From Nematostella vectensis (lineage: Eukaryota > Cnidaria > Anthozoa > Actiniaria > Edwardsiidae), in NCBI RefSeq assembly GCF_932526225.1, contig NC_064046.1, forward strand, positions 11,805,719 to 11,869,718: a DNA stretch of 64,000 nt, in the 5' to 3' direction. The notes below the pieces were generated by a model that did no database searches, was not told the DNA's origin, and saw only the letters and a list, made by a program, of their open reading frames with translations. Below, in pieces: positions 12,801 through 23,686 of this stretch. The position numbers and the translations under genes are program-made. Positions within the stretch are counted from its first letter, which is position 1, and each line of letters opens with the position of its first letter.

Positions 12801-15800
12801 CATCATCATCAGTGCCTTTAGTTCCCTTAGTTGCGCACATAGACTGTAATTAAGTCACACTGCAAAAGGCTTCATTAAACTATATTATTATCATCATCAT
12901 CTTCATCATCATCACCATCATCACCACCACCACCACCACCACCACCACCACCACCACCACCACCACCACCACCACCACCACCACCACCACCACCACCTCC
13001 ACCACCACCACCACCACCACCACCACCACCACCACCACCACCACCTCCACCACCACCACCACCACCACCACCACCACCACCACCACCACCACCACCACCA
13101 CCACCACCATCACCACCACCACCTCCACCACCACCACCACCACCACCACCACCACCACCACCACCACCACCACCACCACCACCACCACCACCACCACCAC
13201 CACCACCACCACCACCACCTCCACCACCACCACCACCACCTCCACCACCACCACCACCACCACCACCACCTCCACCTCCACCACCACCACCTCCACCACC
13301 ACCACCACCTCCGCCTCCACCACCATCATATCATCATCATTATCACAGTCGTCGTCGTCGTCATCATCATTATTATTAGTATTTGCATTTTTTAATATAT
13401 AGTACTTTTACCTTATCATTTGAGAATATAGTCCATGTAAATAGTAAATAGTTCAAGACACTTTTTCTTCGCAATTGTAATTCAATATTATTAGTGCTTA
13501 TATCGATTCTTATTAGTGTAGATATTGAAATGAAATTATTATTATCAAAAAAATATTAGTAGTATTATCATTAACACCATCATCATCATCATCGTCATCG
13601 CCTTTACCAACATCAACATCATCATTATGATGTCATTATCATCATCACCATCATAATCATCATCATCGTCATCATCGTTGTCACTCCTCATCATAATAAA
13701 TATTAGCGTATGAATCATCATCCTCACGAGTGTCTGTGATTGCCATTGAACGTTGTGTCCAAGCGAATGAGCGCCGCTCGCGGTTGTTGAGTGTTTTTTT
13801 AGTAACTTTATTAGATGCTCCCAATATAATCTGGTAAATTGTTATCTTACTTTCAATAACTTGGATGATGAGGTGAACTAGAAAATCTGATTTCACATTT
13901 TATCTCTTTCACATTTGAATATTTTCTTATTACATGCACTTTCCCTTTAGATAAAATACGTTTTTACTTACTAATTGTCCATCGTCATTCTCATCTTCTT
14001 TCAGTCTGAAAGCATCCTTTTTCTTTGCTTTTATCTCCAGATAAGACGGTCGAGGTGGGATAATAAACGCCAATTGAAAGGATTTAGCTGCCGTGGGTAC
14101 TTGTACGCAACTTGGTGTCTGTGTTTGCCCGCTGCTCGACCGAGTTTGTTGGACATCATAGTGGAAGATTTTCACACGGGCGAACCCAAAAAACTCCCTC
14201 GGCTCGAATCTGCAAAATTATGTGGACATACGGACGTATTAATTAAGGGTGTACTGACATCTGTTGCTAAGGAAAAGTGAATATAGCATAAAAGCCTTGT
14301 AGAAAGTCATAAGGGTCTGATATTTGCCAAGTTGACCAACAAAAGTGTGCTGACTATTATGATGAGGTTACCCCGTGACGTCATAATGTGACGTCATAGA
14401 TACAGATGAAAGCAAATATTTCAAGTAAAATTGCTCGAAAACAAATATTGAATACGTTTTATGAATCTTGAGGGAAGAGTGCATCAAGCCAAGCATGCGT
14501 TTTAGAAATTATTGAGTGATTGTATTTTTATGATTTTTCAAAGGTCCTGAAATCCAGATTATTTGATAAAATTTTGGTTTCTGTTAGATTAACGCTAAAT
14601 CAATGCTTTACTATATGAAGGAGATTTTAATAAAAAGGAATACAGAAAAAATATTGCACCCTTAAGGGTGTGCTGACATTAGTGTTGCTCAGTAACGACG
14701 TTGCTACGCTGGTGGCATTAAGCGCGCGCATATACATAACACGGGATTTGTCATTCCAAGCTTCCCTGAAGTAAAAGAAATAAAAGTATGCGTTTCAAGT
14801 TTCCAAAAATTGACTTTAAGTTGATCTCAGCCTTTTCGGGTGATGATATTTCCCATATTTTGTAAACGAAGATTCAGCAAAGATTTAGTCAAGCCAACCT
14901 TTTTGAAGCCAAAGTTTTCAATTTTCACTACCTGCGCGCGCTGCAAACACCGAACGCTCGCTCACGCACTGAACATCAAAGTAGCGCGCTGTATCAGAAT
15001 TTTAAAATACTTTTTAAATTTTCATCATGACATAACGGATATCGTTCCTTTAAAGAGTAAATACCATGAAACACTATTGGAATTTTTAAACTTCATTTCA
15101 ATTTCATCATCTGAGATATCAGTGTGTCTGAGCAGGCCGAATGTGCACGCGCGGGCTTTGTTTCACTTCCGGTTCTGCGTTTTCTAAAAAAAAAGCTTTT
15201 ATGTCGCCAAGTTATTTCAAAACGCAATATTTTCTCTGTATTCCTTTTTATTTAATTCTCCTTCATATAGCCAAGCATGGATTTAGCGTAAATTTAACAG
15301 AAACCAGAATTATATCAAATAATCTGGATTTCATGATCTTTGAAAAATCATAAAAAAACAATTACTTAATCTTTTCTAAAACGCATGCTTGGCTTAATGC
15401 ACCCATCCTTCAAGATTCATAAAACGTATTCAATATTTGTTTTCGAGTAATTTCACGGGGAACGTCATCATGATAGTCAGCACACTTGTGGTGGTCAACT
15501 TGGCAAATATCAGACCCCAAAAATATCAGATATCAGACTTTCTACAAGGCTTTTATGCTATATTTAATTTTCCTTAGCAACAGATGTCAGTACACCCTTA
15601 ATCAGCCATCCTCTTTTTAGGGTCCAAGTATTGGTGACTCAAACACTGTTTCTCCATCACCTTCATTCAGCGGCCACACGGCCACCATCGCCCCATCGGG
15701 GAATTTGAACCGGGGGTCTTTCTGTAGCATTCAAGGGATTAAAGATCCCCCCCCCAAAAAAAAAATAATAATAATAATAATAATCCACCGTGTTTTGCCC

Positions 15801-17308
15801 ACATTTTTCTGTAAGAAAAAGTATCCACGTTGGCCGTAGAGTTCCCTGCTAGCAGAGACCTCTTTTCTCTGTATTTCGCTGGGCTGGCGTTTGCGAGGAA
15901 AAGAGACCTCTGCCATTGGTCGAAACTTTGTTTCATCAAACCGCCGTCCGCGAATGGTGGACGGGGAGATCCAGAGCGCATGCTCCGTTCATTTTTTACT
16001 GGCCACTACTTGAGCCCAAAATGACTAGCCCCATTTAATGCCTTATCTTCATTCATAATTTTCTCTCTTTTGGAGAGATTGAAATTGAACAGTTGTTTTA
16101 TTTTTTCGAAGAGGTTAACTAACCGGAGTTTGATTCATTATTTGCGACAAAACCCATGCAAAGTATATTGACAGCTTTCACGCGATGGTACGGGTTTTGG
16201 CACGTCATGCGGTCGCTTAGAAACGCTCACGCATGCGCAACGAATACAGTTTCGACTCATGCCAGAGGTCTCTTTTCCTCGCGAACGCCAGCCAGCGAAA
16301 TACAGAGATAAGAGGCCTCTGCTAGCAGGGAAGCCGTAGAGGTAACAATGTCTTTAAAGTTGAGGCGACACATCGATACTCAGGAATTTACCTCAAGTAA
16401 TGCTCGTAAAGAAGATCCAAGACTTGCATTTGACCGTCGCTGCATTTGAACAGATCTTCAGCTTTGCTTCTCTGTTTATAGTGCCAATAGTACCAAGTCC
16501 CCTTCTCCAGGGTCTCCTTACTTGGTACGACTCCAATCCACCTTGGATTGGGAACCTGAAAAGACGACACAAGGCTTTATTTTTATTGAGAATTGATTTT
16601 AATCTTAAAAGAACTAAAAAAAGAAAACGTTCCTGAAAATAAGCCTCCTCCGCAGGCATCTCGAGTGTTTTTGTATTTTTTCAGTATTTTTAGCAATTGG
16701 GGTTCCTGTGGCGAGTTGAACCGGAACCGGAAGAGGGAAGGGGTTCAAAATCCCTCTTTCCCCTAACCCAGGCCTCCACTCTTTCTTGGACACGCCACAG
16801 AAAGCCCAAAATCGAAAAAAAACTTTTTTTCCCGAATCACTCGAGACGCGTGCGTAGGAGGCTACCTGAAAATATAGTTGTCTCTTTTACATTTACGAAC
16901 CTTTAGATGAGTCTTTACAATTTCTTTCAAGCCACGCCTCTCCTCCGCCATGACACACATCTCGGCGACTACAGTTGTCTGATTGGCTGCAACAGATGGA
17001 GAAGGCCTGGTTGCTGTCGGAGACGGCCTGGTCGCTACAGAAGAGGGTCCTTTCGCCGTCGGAGTAGGCCTGGTCACTGAAGCAAAAGGTCGATTCTCCG
17101 TCGGAGAAGGCCTGGTCGCTGAAGGAGGTGGTTTCACACTCGGAGAAGGCCTGGTCGCTAAAGGAGGTGGTTTCACAGTCGGAGAAGGCCTGGTCGCTGA
17201 AGGAGGTGGTTTCAAAGTTGGAGAAGGTGTTCTCGCCATGGGAGAAGGCCTGGTCGAGCCATCAATGAATAGGCGAGGTTTGGCATCCCTGATGGTCGCA
17301 CCAATCAG
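817..17308 (-). CDS. Large extracellular protein with Cys-rich, IPT/TIG-like and REJ-like segments (partial, 14 exons)
   Basis: Exons, 5' to 3' on the minus strand: 17308-16901, 16555-16392, 14209-13972, 12736-12547, 12124-11922, 10769-10481, 8866-8460, 7513-7366, 6902-6701, 5978-5844, 5399-5214, 4756-4619, 2316-1977, 1141-817. All 13 internal junctions keep one open frame through matching phases (about 1124 codons), which is strong evidence for a real gene. Order: a Pro/Thr-rich repeat segment (KPPPSATRPSPT); several exons I cannot place; a cysteine-rich part with CNGVCVGGNTG, CNGKCVGGSTG and CGVCGGDNSTCKDC, a pattern also found in ADAMTS-type proteins; an IPT/TIG-like stretch (TNITVTGSGF, last-but-one exon); and a stretch like a REJ domain (IDFDVPVRPGKVRC). 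I infer a secreted or cell-surface polycystin/REJ-related protein. Start and end lie outside what I could find: the first exon seen begins in phase 0 without a signal peptide, and the last ends at a GTAAGG donor. Confidence 0.72.
1800..1896 (-). mobile_element. tRNA-derived SINE head
   Basis: On the minus strand the stretch has a Pol III A-box region (GTGGCCTAGTG) followed by a perfect B box GGTTCGAATCC (1833-1843). The T-arm stem is intact, but the expected 3' acceptor strand complementary to GCACGGG is missing, so this is not a working tRNA. It lies in the last intron seen of the partial extracellular-protein gene. The SINE body probably runs on toward lower coordinates. Confidence 0.65.
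2888..4545. repeat. 21-bp minisatellite, about 78 copies
   Basis: Near-perfect tandem copies of a 21-bp unit beginning GGACTAACTGATACAG, with single-base variants (GGACGAACTG, AACTAATACAG, CCAAAGG). The period is a multiple of 3 and no frame of the unit has a stop on the minus strand, so long AVSVSPW-type open frames appear; these are artefacts. It fills most of the intron between exons 4756-4619 and 2316-1977, starting about 70 bp past the 5' splice site. A diverged unit nearer that site (GTCCTCCCCAGGGCTGTAG) looks like an ancestral copy. Confidence 0.95.
7730..8190 (+). mobile_element. LINE 3' fragment (L2/CR1-like reverse transcriptase C-terminus)
   Basis: Broken reading frames encode the end of a non-LTR reverse transcriptase: VLIELHWLSVAYSLRYKILL, then INGNAPSYLESLI, then DRAFAHAGPELWNQLPSYI, across at least one frameshift. 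The fragment ends in a (TTG)n tail at about 8170, a typical LINE 3' end of this kind. It sits in the intron between exons 8866-8460 and 7513-7366 and is a dead 5'-truncated insertion. Confidence 0.85.
8967..9233. mobile_element. MITE with AGGGGCGGATCCAGGA termini
   Basis: A 267-bp element with inverted ends (AGGGGCGGATCCAGGA on the left, TATCCGCCCCT on the right) flanked by a 7-bp direct repeat GAACAAC (8960-8966 and 9234-9240). The terminal type and target-site size suggest a hAT-like non-autonomous element. A related end occurs at 55793. Confidence 0.75.
10840..11880. repeat. Degenerate minisatellite built of GCGTGACACATGG-type half-units
   Basis: Imperfect units of about 16 bp alternate as pairs (GTGTGAGACATGACAAGC and GTGACACATGGATA), forming roughly 33-bp higher units. 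The array fills almost the whole intron between exons 12124-11922 and 10769-10481, starting about 40 bp past the donor and ending about 70 bp before the acceptor. Minus-strand open frames across it are repeat artefacts. Confidence 0.9.
12913..13326. repeat. (CAC)n trinucleotide microsatellite, about 410 bp
   Basis: An almost pure CAC/ACC run with scattered CTC interruptions, flanked by degenerate ATC/TCA triplets on both sides (12795-12912 and 13327-13370, and again 13560-13700). It lies in the intron between exons 14209-13972 and 12736-12547. The poly-valine frame on the other strand is not a gene. Confidence 0.97.
14243..15601. mobile_element. Palindromic TTAA-flanked DNA element, long terminal inverted repeats
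   Basis: The left arm (14243 to about 14680) and right arm (about 15180 to 15601) are inverted copies roughly 400 bp long, with scattered mismatches. Both outer ends read TTAA-GGGTGTACTGACATCTG inward, so TTAA may be the target-site duplication, as in piggyBac-type elements. The middle has no transposase. A second terminus in direct orientation (TTAAGGGTGTGCTGACAT at 14662) suggests nested insertion. It lies in the intron between exons 16555-16392 and 14209-13972, about 35 bp upstream of the acceptor at 14210. Confidence 0.85.
15842..16332. mobile_element. Mutator-type MITE with 9-bp target-site duplication
   Basis: A 491-bp element with about 90-bp terminal inverted repeats beginning TTCCCTGCTAGCAGAG. 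The flanking 9-mer GCCGTAGAG is present on both sides (15833-15841 and 16333-16341). Nine-bp duplications and long inverted ends are typical of Mutator-like elements. No transposase is present. It lies about 60 bp downstream of the 5' splice site of exon 16555-16392. A 73-bp relative is at 63861-63933. Confidence 0.9.
16985..17250 (-). repeat. Coding tandem repeat, Pro/Thr-rich 13-residue unit
   Basis: Inside exon 17308-16901 a 39-bp unit is repeated in frame and encodes variants of KPPPSATRPSPTV; the end is more degenerate. Such segments are usually O-glycosylated extended stalks. The opposite strand also stays open across it, but that frame has no splice-phase support. Confidence 0.8.
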
Positions 17309-18212
17309 CTGAAAATAACATACATATTAACTACTAACTAACCGAGAATGAGCGAGGTCATGCCTAGAAATATCAAACTGAGGCTTTGGCGTATCGACTG
17401 AGGCTTTTTAGAAAATGACCAGAAAACAAACAACTTTATTCATGTAAACTACTATGGCGAATAAACCCTATCATTATCATTGTCATCATCGTCATTATCA
17501 TTATTATTATTATTTCGCACCTATTATCATTATTATTAATGCTTCATCGATCGATTTCAAAAAGGGGGGGAAACAAGAAACACTGCGGCGTGCGGCCAAC
17601 TAAAAATAGAAGAGTGAAAAGATTCAACAACATTATAAGACGACAACATACCAAACAAGAATTGAAGAGAAAAGATAGAAAGATAGTGTTTTTAGTAGCC
17701 CTTCAGATGTAAAAAGAAGAAATGGACATCGGAACAGCGTTCATCGATGATTTCGATGTAACACGCGTGGTAATTGAAGGCCGACTTCGGGCTATTTTCT
17801 TCCTATTGGCACCTTTTGAAAGCAACAGGTTTTATCCTGAAAGGTGAAGTTGATCCAAATAATAACAAAGAAAGCTCAGATGTCAGTCTTCGCGGCATAA
17901 ATGGAATGTTTGGTGTGAAAACTCCAACAAACTTATGAAGTAAAATGAAAGACCAATAGCTTTGTCCTGCTTTATTATTTGATGGAAACATTGCATTTAC
18001 AAATAACATGTAGTGTCTTAAAAAGAGATTCTTTTTGGGTCTTTGCACCCCTTGTTATTTATTCATTTGTTTGTTTCTCCGATGTTATTATAAGCTTGGT
18101 ATTCTTGGCTATCGGTGGAGCTCGCCGGTTCGTCATTGTTTTTCTTCTTATAAAATTCCGACTCAGATTGCTCGTCCTCTCCCATTATCAACTTGAAGAC
18201 ACGTTTGTTTGA

Positions 18213-18243
<31 letters not shown>

Positions 18244-21200
18244 TGGTGGGGGGGCTTTGTTTTTTTGGTCGATTTTGTTTAAGCGAATATCGTACGACCG
18301 AACAAAACAACACAAGGAAAGCTCACAGAATTTCCCGGTCGAATACGGAAAAAGACGGCCCGCCAACCAACGATTTCTATCTCTCCTGGGTGTTAGAATT
18401 CGCTACTCGAATGTCCGCTGAAGATTGTGAAATTTTTTGAAGGGCAATACGCAATTCCATAATGCCCTCCATCCGAGGCAACAAGGGGATGTCATGACTA
18501 CCAATTAGCCAATCACAGCGCGCGCACTGTCGTAACCATATAATAAAGAAAAATCTATATTAGATTGTTCAAATAAGCCGCTTTGACATTAATCTAGCTT
18601 TCAATTTATTAAGATGTATAGAAGGAAACACTAGAATAGCATTCTATTACTAATTTCCCAGTAGTTTTAGGGATCTGTTATTGCTTCTTATGCAGGTATA
18701 TTGAGAATTTTCACAAAAGGATTCATGAGAAGCTTCAACAACCAAGGACATCTCAAAAAATATTTGACAGAAGAAATGTTATATTATTGTCATAGCTCCA
18801 CGGCTTGACCCAAAAGCCGGTAAATAACTGATTTGTTTATCTATTTATTTTTGTTTTGTTTTCAGGTAGTCATGGTAACGGTCCAAACTGAACGGCTGCA
18901 TTTTCCTGTTATTTTCATGTATCTCCCCTACGTCCAAAAACCTTTTTTTTTGTTAAGCTGATATTTGTCATTGATCTGTTTGAAATAAAAAAAGCAAACG
19001 ATCTAAGGAAAAGCGATAAGGTTTCCGTTTCTTAAGAGCTAAATCCTAATGCCTCTTAAACTATTCATCCTATGCATCAACTGTAATGAATAATAGATAC
19101 ACTGTAAGAATGCATTCTAAAATGCAAATAGGACAACAAACGAAATTGGATCAAACCGTCCTGCTTGAAAAGAGTACGTAACACTTATAACATTGGGGAA
19201 AACAAAATATTTTCTAAATTTGCGGCTTTGAGAGGTATATAAGAGAAGACAAATGCTCAACAAAATTGACTGAAAAGTGTTAGTCTTTTTTTCTAGTAAA
19301 AAATCGAATTTTTTTCTAGTAAAAAATCGAATTAGTAGAAAATAAAAGTGTCCTTATTCAGCCGTACTTAGCAAGTTAGACATCTACTTTGACATCTAGC
19401 ACGTAAACTATGCAATAAAGGTATTAAAGGCCGATGTTTATGGATTAAAATGAATCAAAATAACGAATTGTATATTTTCCCTCACTCCATACCTGCGCGA
19501 AGAGAAAGAATTGCCAGAGGACCAAAATGTCTGGAAAGACAGGAAAAAATTAGAATTTTCGAACTTTCGATAAATGCAAAATTGAAATATTATGAATCTG
19601 TTTACCTTTTGGACTCATCTGTTCTTCTTTCTCTTTCCAACAACTCCTGAAATGTGTAAATCAACGTTGCTTGAAAGGCTCTAAATATAGCAGATTAAAA
19701 CGGTAGGGAATCGAGAAAAACAAGTTATGAGAAACCCTCATCAATCGCAAAACAAGCCATGTCTTTTATTGGCTACTGAAAGATTAAGTGAAATATAGTC
19801 AGAGGGAGACCAAGTCTCGTATATTTGGTCACCATTAACCTCACTCTACATAATATAAGATGTAGAGTGAGGTAGGGGTGACCGAATTTTACGAAACTTC
19901 ACAGAGGTAATTAAAATGATCACTTCTAACCGCTCGGTGAGTAACGTGTGTTTTTATTAAGAATTTCTCACAAAACCCCAAAACCACTAACTGTGAGCTT
20001 GAGCTCCCTGTGGAATAGTGAGAAAACCTTCCATTCTGTTCTGTTGGAGACATCCGGGAGCTTGTGCATTGCAGAAAAAATGAGGTCGCGCATAATTTTT
20101 GATGAAGACTTTCAAAGAAATTTACATAGAGGCGCATGTAAGAGTAAATAAAAACATTTCTTTGGGAAGCAAAAACTAACTTGAATAAAAATTTTACATA
20201 GTTACTGCACAAAGCCGATATTTTTTTAGCATAAATACAATAACAAGAATATAATTTATCAAGCACTATGCGAAAAGGTTTTCTTGGAAAGTAATATTGT
20301 GAGACAGGGTAACAAGGCTGTACGAGAAAAAAAAACGAGACAGAGAAAAGGATGCATTATACAACAGACAATATATTTCTAGTTTGAATTTGGTTCTTTC
20401 AGTTAGAAAAAAAAATCAGATTTTGTTTGCCGAAGCTAGCGAGTGCCAAGCTCTTCTCGTGCTAGTTACGGGTTTATGAGTCAACTTGTATGAGTAGGGT
20501 GACGTGAGTTGACGTTAGGTTAATACGAGGTGTCGAGAGGTGAAAGTTGAAGTTCACAGATTCTTACCTCCGTTAAATGAAGTACGTTAATGAAACTATG
20601 GACGACCGTAGATTAAGTTGGCGGTGAGTATAATCACCTGAATTTCTAGTCGAACCCTCAGAATTTCACTCGACTTGGATAAACTGGGAGTCGGCTAAAG
20701 TGAAGAAGTTGGATAAAGTGAAGAAGTTGGATAAAGTGACGAAGTCATACTGTGTTAAAAAATAATTGAGATATTACAGGCGCTCTGATTTGTGGGTCAT
20801 GCTATGACGCACATTAAATCGTGCAAGGGGAATTCGTGCATCATCACTCAACAACCCTGTGAATTCCCACAAACGTTTACCTTTTAAAACTAAAAAAATA
20901 TTATTATTAAAAAAAACGTGTCCCAGGTAATTAGGGAGTTGCAAAATAAGTCCAAATAGACTAACCACCAAACAATGAAGTAAATATTGCTTGGAATTTT
21001 GAAGCCAGTTTTTTTTTGTTTTTCTGTGTGCGTGCTGACCTGCACTGAAATGATGCCATGAGCGCGCGCTGTTGTAATTATTTTTGTCTTTTGCGTCGCG
21101 CCTCGACCTGCGGTCTGTGCTCCACAGATCTGCTCTCGAATTCTCCCAAACAAAAAAACCCTTGGTTTTCAAAACTAAAAAAATGGCATACACAAAGCGT

Positions 21201-21689
21201 TGTTGAGAGGCTGAAAGGATACCGTGAGGGCATGATCATTAGATGACAAAAATAGAAACCACCTGAAAAACATCTTTATGAAAACACCTTGATGCCTTTA
21301 TTGTACGTCAATCAGTCGAAACTATTTTAGGAATATATCCGTTCGTAAACAAAATGGGACCTGACAAAAACACCTTGAAAACATTTTCTTCGTTATGTTG
21401 TTTACAATTCTTGATATTATAGCAGTCTTTGATGGCAAAAGGAATGTTCTTGAGATTGATTTAAATTTCCTCCGTTCTTAACGGTTTAAAGTGAATCATA
21501 TTTTTACCGCCCGTCGTGCATTAAGTCGCAGTTATTGACGTTAAAATCAATGTTATTCGAATTGCAAATTCAAATATCTACGCTAAGCATTCTAATTTTC
21601 TTGCTTAATTTCATAGTATTGTGTCCCAATTATAAAAGGTACCAGTTTACGGACTCTATTTTGGAAGCACCATTGTTTAATTGAGCGTG
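17309..21689. other. No recognised gene; AT-rich spacer or 5' introns
   Basis: I found no exon here that joins in phase to the exon at 17308, although the 5' part of that gene must lie somewhere above it. Short open frames (for example minus-strand 18048-17803 and 20266-19889) show no family resemblance or supporting splice sites. Small features include ATC/ATT microsatellites (17470-17540), a poly-T/poly-G tract near 18210-18255, a duplicated TTTTTTCTAGTAAAAAATCG (19288-19330) and a short repeat of GAAGTTGGATAAAGTG (20703-20740). Confidence 0.5.
19828..19883. repeat. Short palindrome (hairpin)
   Basis: TTTGGTCACC-ATTAACCTCACTCTACAT is followed after an 8-nt loop by its inverse ATGTAGAGTGAGGT-AGGGGTGACC. 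Stem arms are about 24 nt with a few mismatches. It could be a miniature foldback transposon; nothing else supports a function. Confidence 0.7.
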
Positions 21690-22660
21690 ACAGGAGATGC
21701 TTGGTGCACGTGACAGGAGATTCTTGGTGCACGTGACAGGAGAGATGCTTGGTGCACGTGACAGGAGAGATGCTTGGTGCACGTGACAGGAGAGATGCTT
21801 GATGCACGTGGCAGGAGAGATGCTTGGTGCACGTGACAGGAGATGCTTGGTGCACGTGACAGGAGAGATGCTTGGTGCACGTGACAGGAGAGATGCTTGG
21901 TGCACGTGACAGGGGAGATGCTTGGTGCACGTGACAGGAGAGATGCTTGGTGCACGTGACAGGAGATGCTTGGTGCACGTGACAGGAGAGATGCTTGGTG
22001 CACGTGACAGGAGAGATGCTTGGTGCACGTGATAGGAGAGATGCTTGGTGCACGTGACAGGAGGTGCTTGGTGCACGTGACAGGAGAGATGCTTGGTGCA
22101 CGTGACAGGGGAGATGCTTAGTGCATTTGACAGGAGTGATGATTGGTGCACGTGACAGGAGAGATGCTTGGTGCACGTGACAGGAGAGATGCTTGGTGCA
22201 CGTGACAGGAGAGATGCTTGGTGCACGTGACAGGAGAGATGCTTGGTGCACGTGACAGGAGATGCTTGGTGCACGTGACAGGAGAGATGCTTGGTGCACG
22301 TGACAGGAGAGATGCTTGGTGCACGTGACAGGAGAGATGCTTGGTGCACGTGACAGGAGATGCTTGGTGCACGTGACAGGAGAGATGCTTGGTGCACGTG
22401 ACAGGAGATATGCTTGGTGCACGTGACAGGAGAGATGCTTGGTGCACGTGACAGGAGAGATGCTTGGTGCACGTGACAGGGGAGATGCTTGGTGCATTTG
22501 ACAGGAGTGATGATTGGTGCACGTGACAGGAGAGATGCTTGGTGCACGTGACAGCAGAGATGCTTGGTGCACGTGACAGGAGAGATGCTTGGTGTACGTG
22601 ACAGGAGAGATGCTTGGTGCACGTGACAGGAGAGATGCTTGGTGCACGTGACAGGGGAGT
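21690..22660. repeat. 23/25-bp minisatellite containing GTGCACGTGAC, about 39 copies
   Basis: Units read GGAGAGATGCTTGGTGCACGTGACA (25 bp, here split: GGAGAGATGCTTGG plus TGCACGTGACA), with 23-bp variants lacking one GA pair. Every unit carries CACGTG, the E-box core. A block of several units that includes a variant GGTGCATTTGACAGGAGTGATGATT (split: GGTGCATTTGAC plus AGGAGTGATGATT) occurs twice (about 22121 and 22491), showing block duplication. It lies between the 3' end of the ADCK5-like gene and the partial gene at its left. Long minus-strand frames are artefacts. Confidence 0.93.
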
Positions 22661-22928
22661 TGCGCTAAGAAGTCACGTGACTTTTTGCATGGCAAATTCA
22701 AGCCAAAATAAACCCCAGAAATGGCTGCGGCCTTCACGCCAGACAAGGAAGAAAATATAAAAACTTTCAATGGAAATAAGCCCTTTCTGGCAAAGAAACT
22801 TTATGGCAGATTGGTAAGAGCTGAAAAATTTGCTTTTTGTTTCGTTATTTTGCCGTAAAAACCCTAAACGCGCACAAGATTGCCACCCAAAAAGTCGTTA
22901 GAGCAATCAATATATTTATTTTAAACGG

Positions 22929-23221
22929 TACATTCTTTTTTTTATAAGAACATCTTATTTTCAGTTGAGGATGGGCCGTTCTTATTTTTGGGACATTTTA
23001 AAGCTGAAAATTTTGGTGTATATAAGAATATAATACCTATTGAAATATTAGGAAGACAAACACACTTAGCAATAATGTTTTTATACTATGAGCACAATTT
23101 GATTCTACATTTTATAACGCATCGGGACTAAAAAAGAATTGGTTTCTTAAATCTATTCCTAGAAAATTGGTGAAATCTCAGGCTGGACGTTCTCATAAAA
23201 AAGGTTCTTATAAAAAAGCGT
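22929..23221. mobile_element. MITE family A, copy 1 (TTATAAGAAC ends)
   Basis: Ends carry inverted TTTTTTATAAGAAC motifs with a second inner motif (CAGGCTGGACGTTCTCAT on the right). Inner sequence matches the copies at 27779-27996 and 54008-54337 (GGTGAAATCTCAGGCTGGACG and its variants). It is non-autonomous with no coding capacity. Confidence 0.75.
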
Positions 23222-23686
23222 GTATTTAGAACACTATAGCCGCAAAATTACCAACACTTTTAGTCAAGTGCAGCCAAATTTGAATAGGTTTAAAAGCAAA
23301 AAAAGAAATAGCCTTCTGTTTTCCGTAATTAGGGTAATATAGTTTACGACAAAAGTGCACGAAATTTTCGAGTAAAGTAAATAGATAAATGGACACTACC
23401 ATTTCATAGCAAGTTCGCAGTTTTATATCGAAAATATTTTATTTTCGTCAAGTCGCAGTCTTTTTGTGGGACTTCTTACAGGTTGAAATGTCATATAATA
23501 TATAGTCGCATGTATACACAGTAGGCACTGTAAAAAATGTATATGTTTCGCCAGAAATGTCAAGTTAAATGCCTTGAGCTGCTTAAACAGGTTCTACGAA
23601 CTGTCATTAAAATGAGCACTTAGAATTATCCACACTATGGTGTTGCACTTCTGGTTTGACGTAAGCGCTACCCAGACGGCCAGCTG

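Noticed and set aside
12880-13329. Poly-valine frame
   Set aside because: It is the reverse reading of a CAC microsatellite within an intron.
15680-15715. Second tRNA-like B box (GGTTCAAATTC on the minus strand)
   Set aside because: No A box at the right distance and no cloverleaf; probably chance or an old SINE remnant.
21592-22770. 392-codon minus-strand frame with SCHVHQAS-type repeats
   Set aside because: Several overlapping frames are open across the same minisatellite; no splice support or family match.
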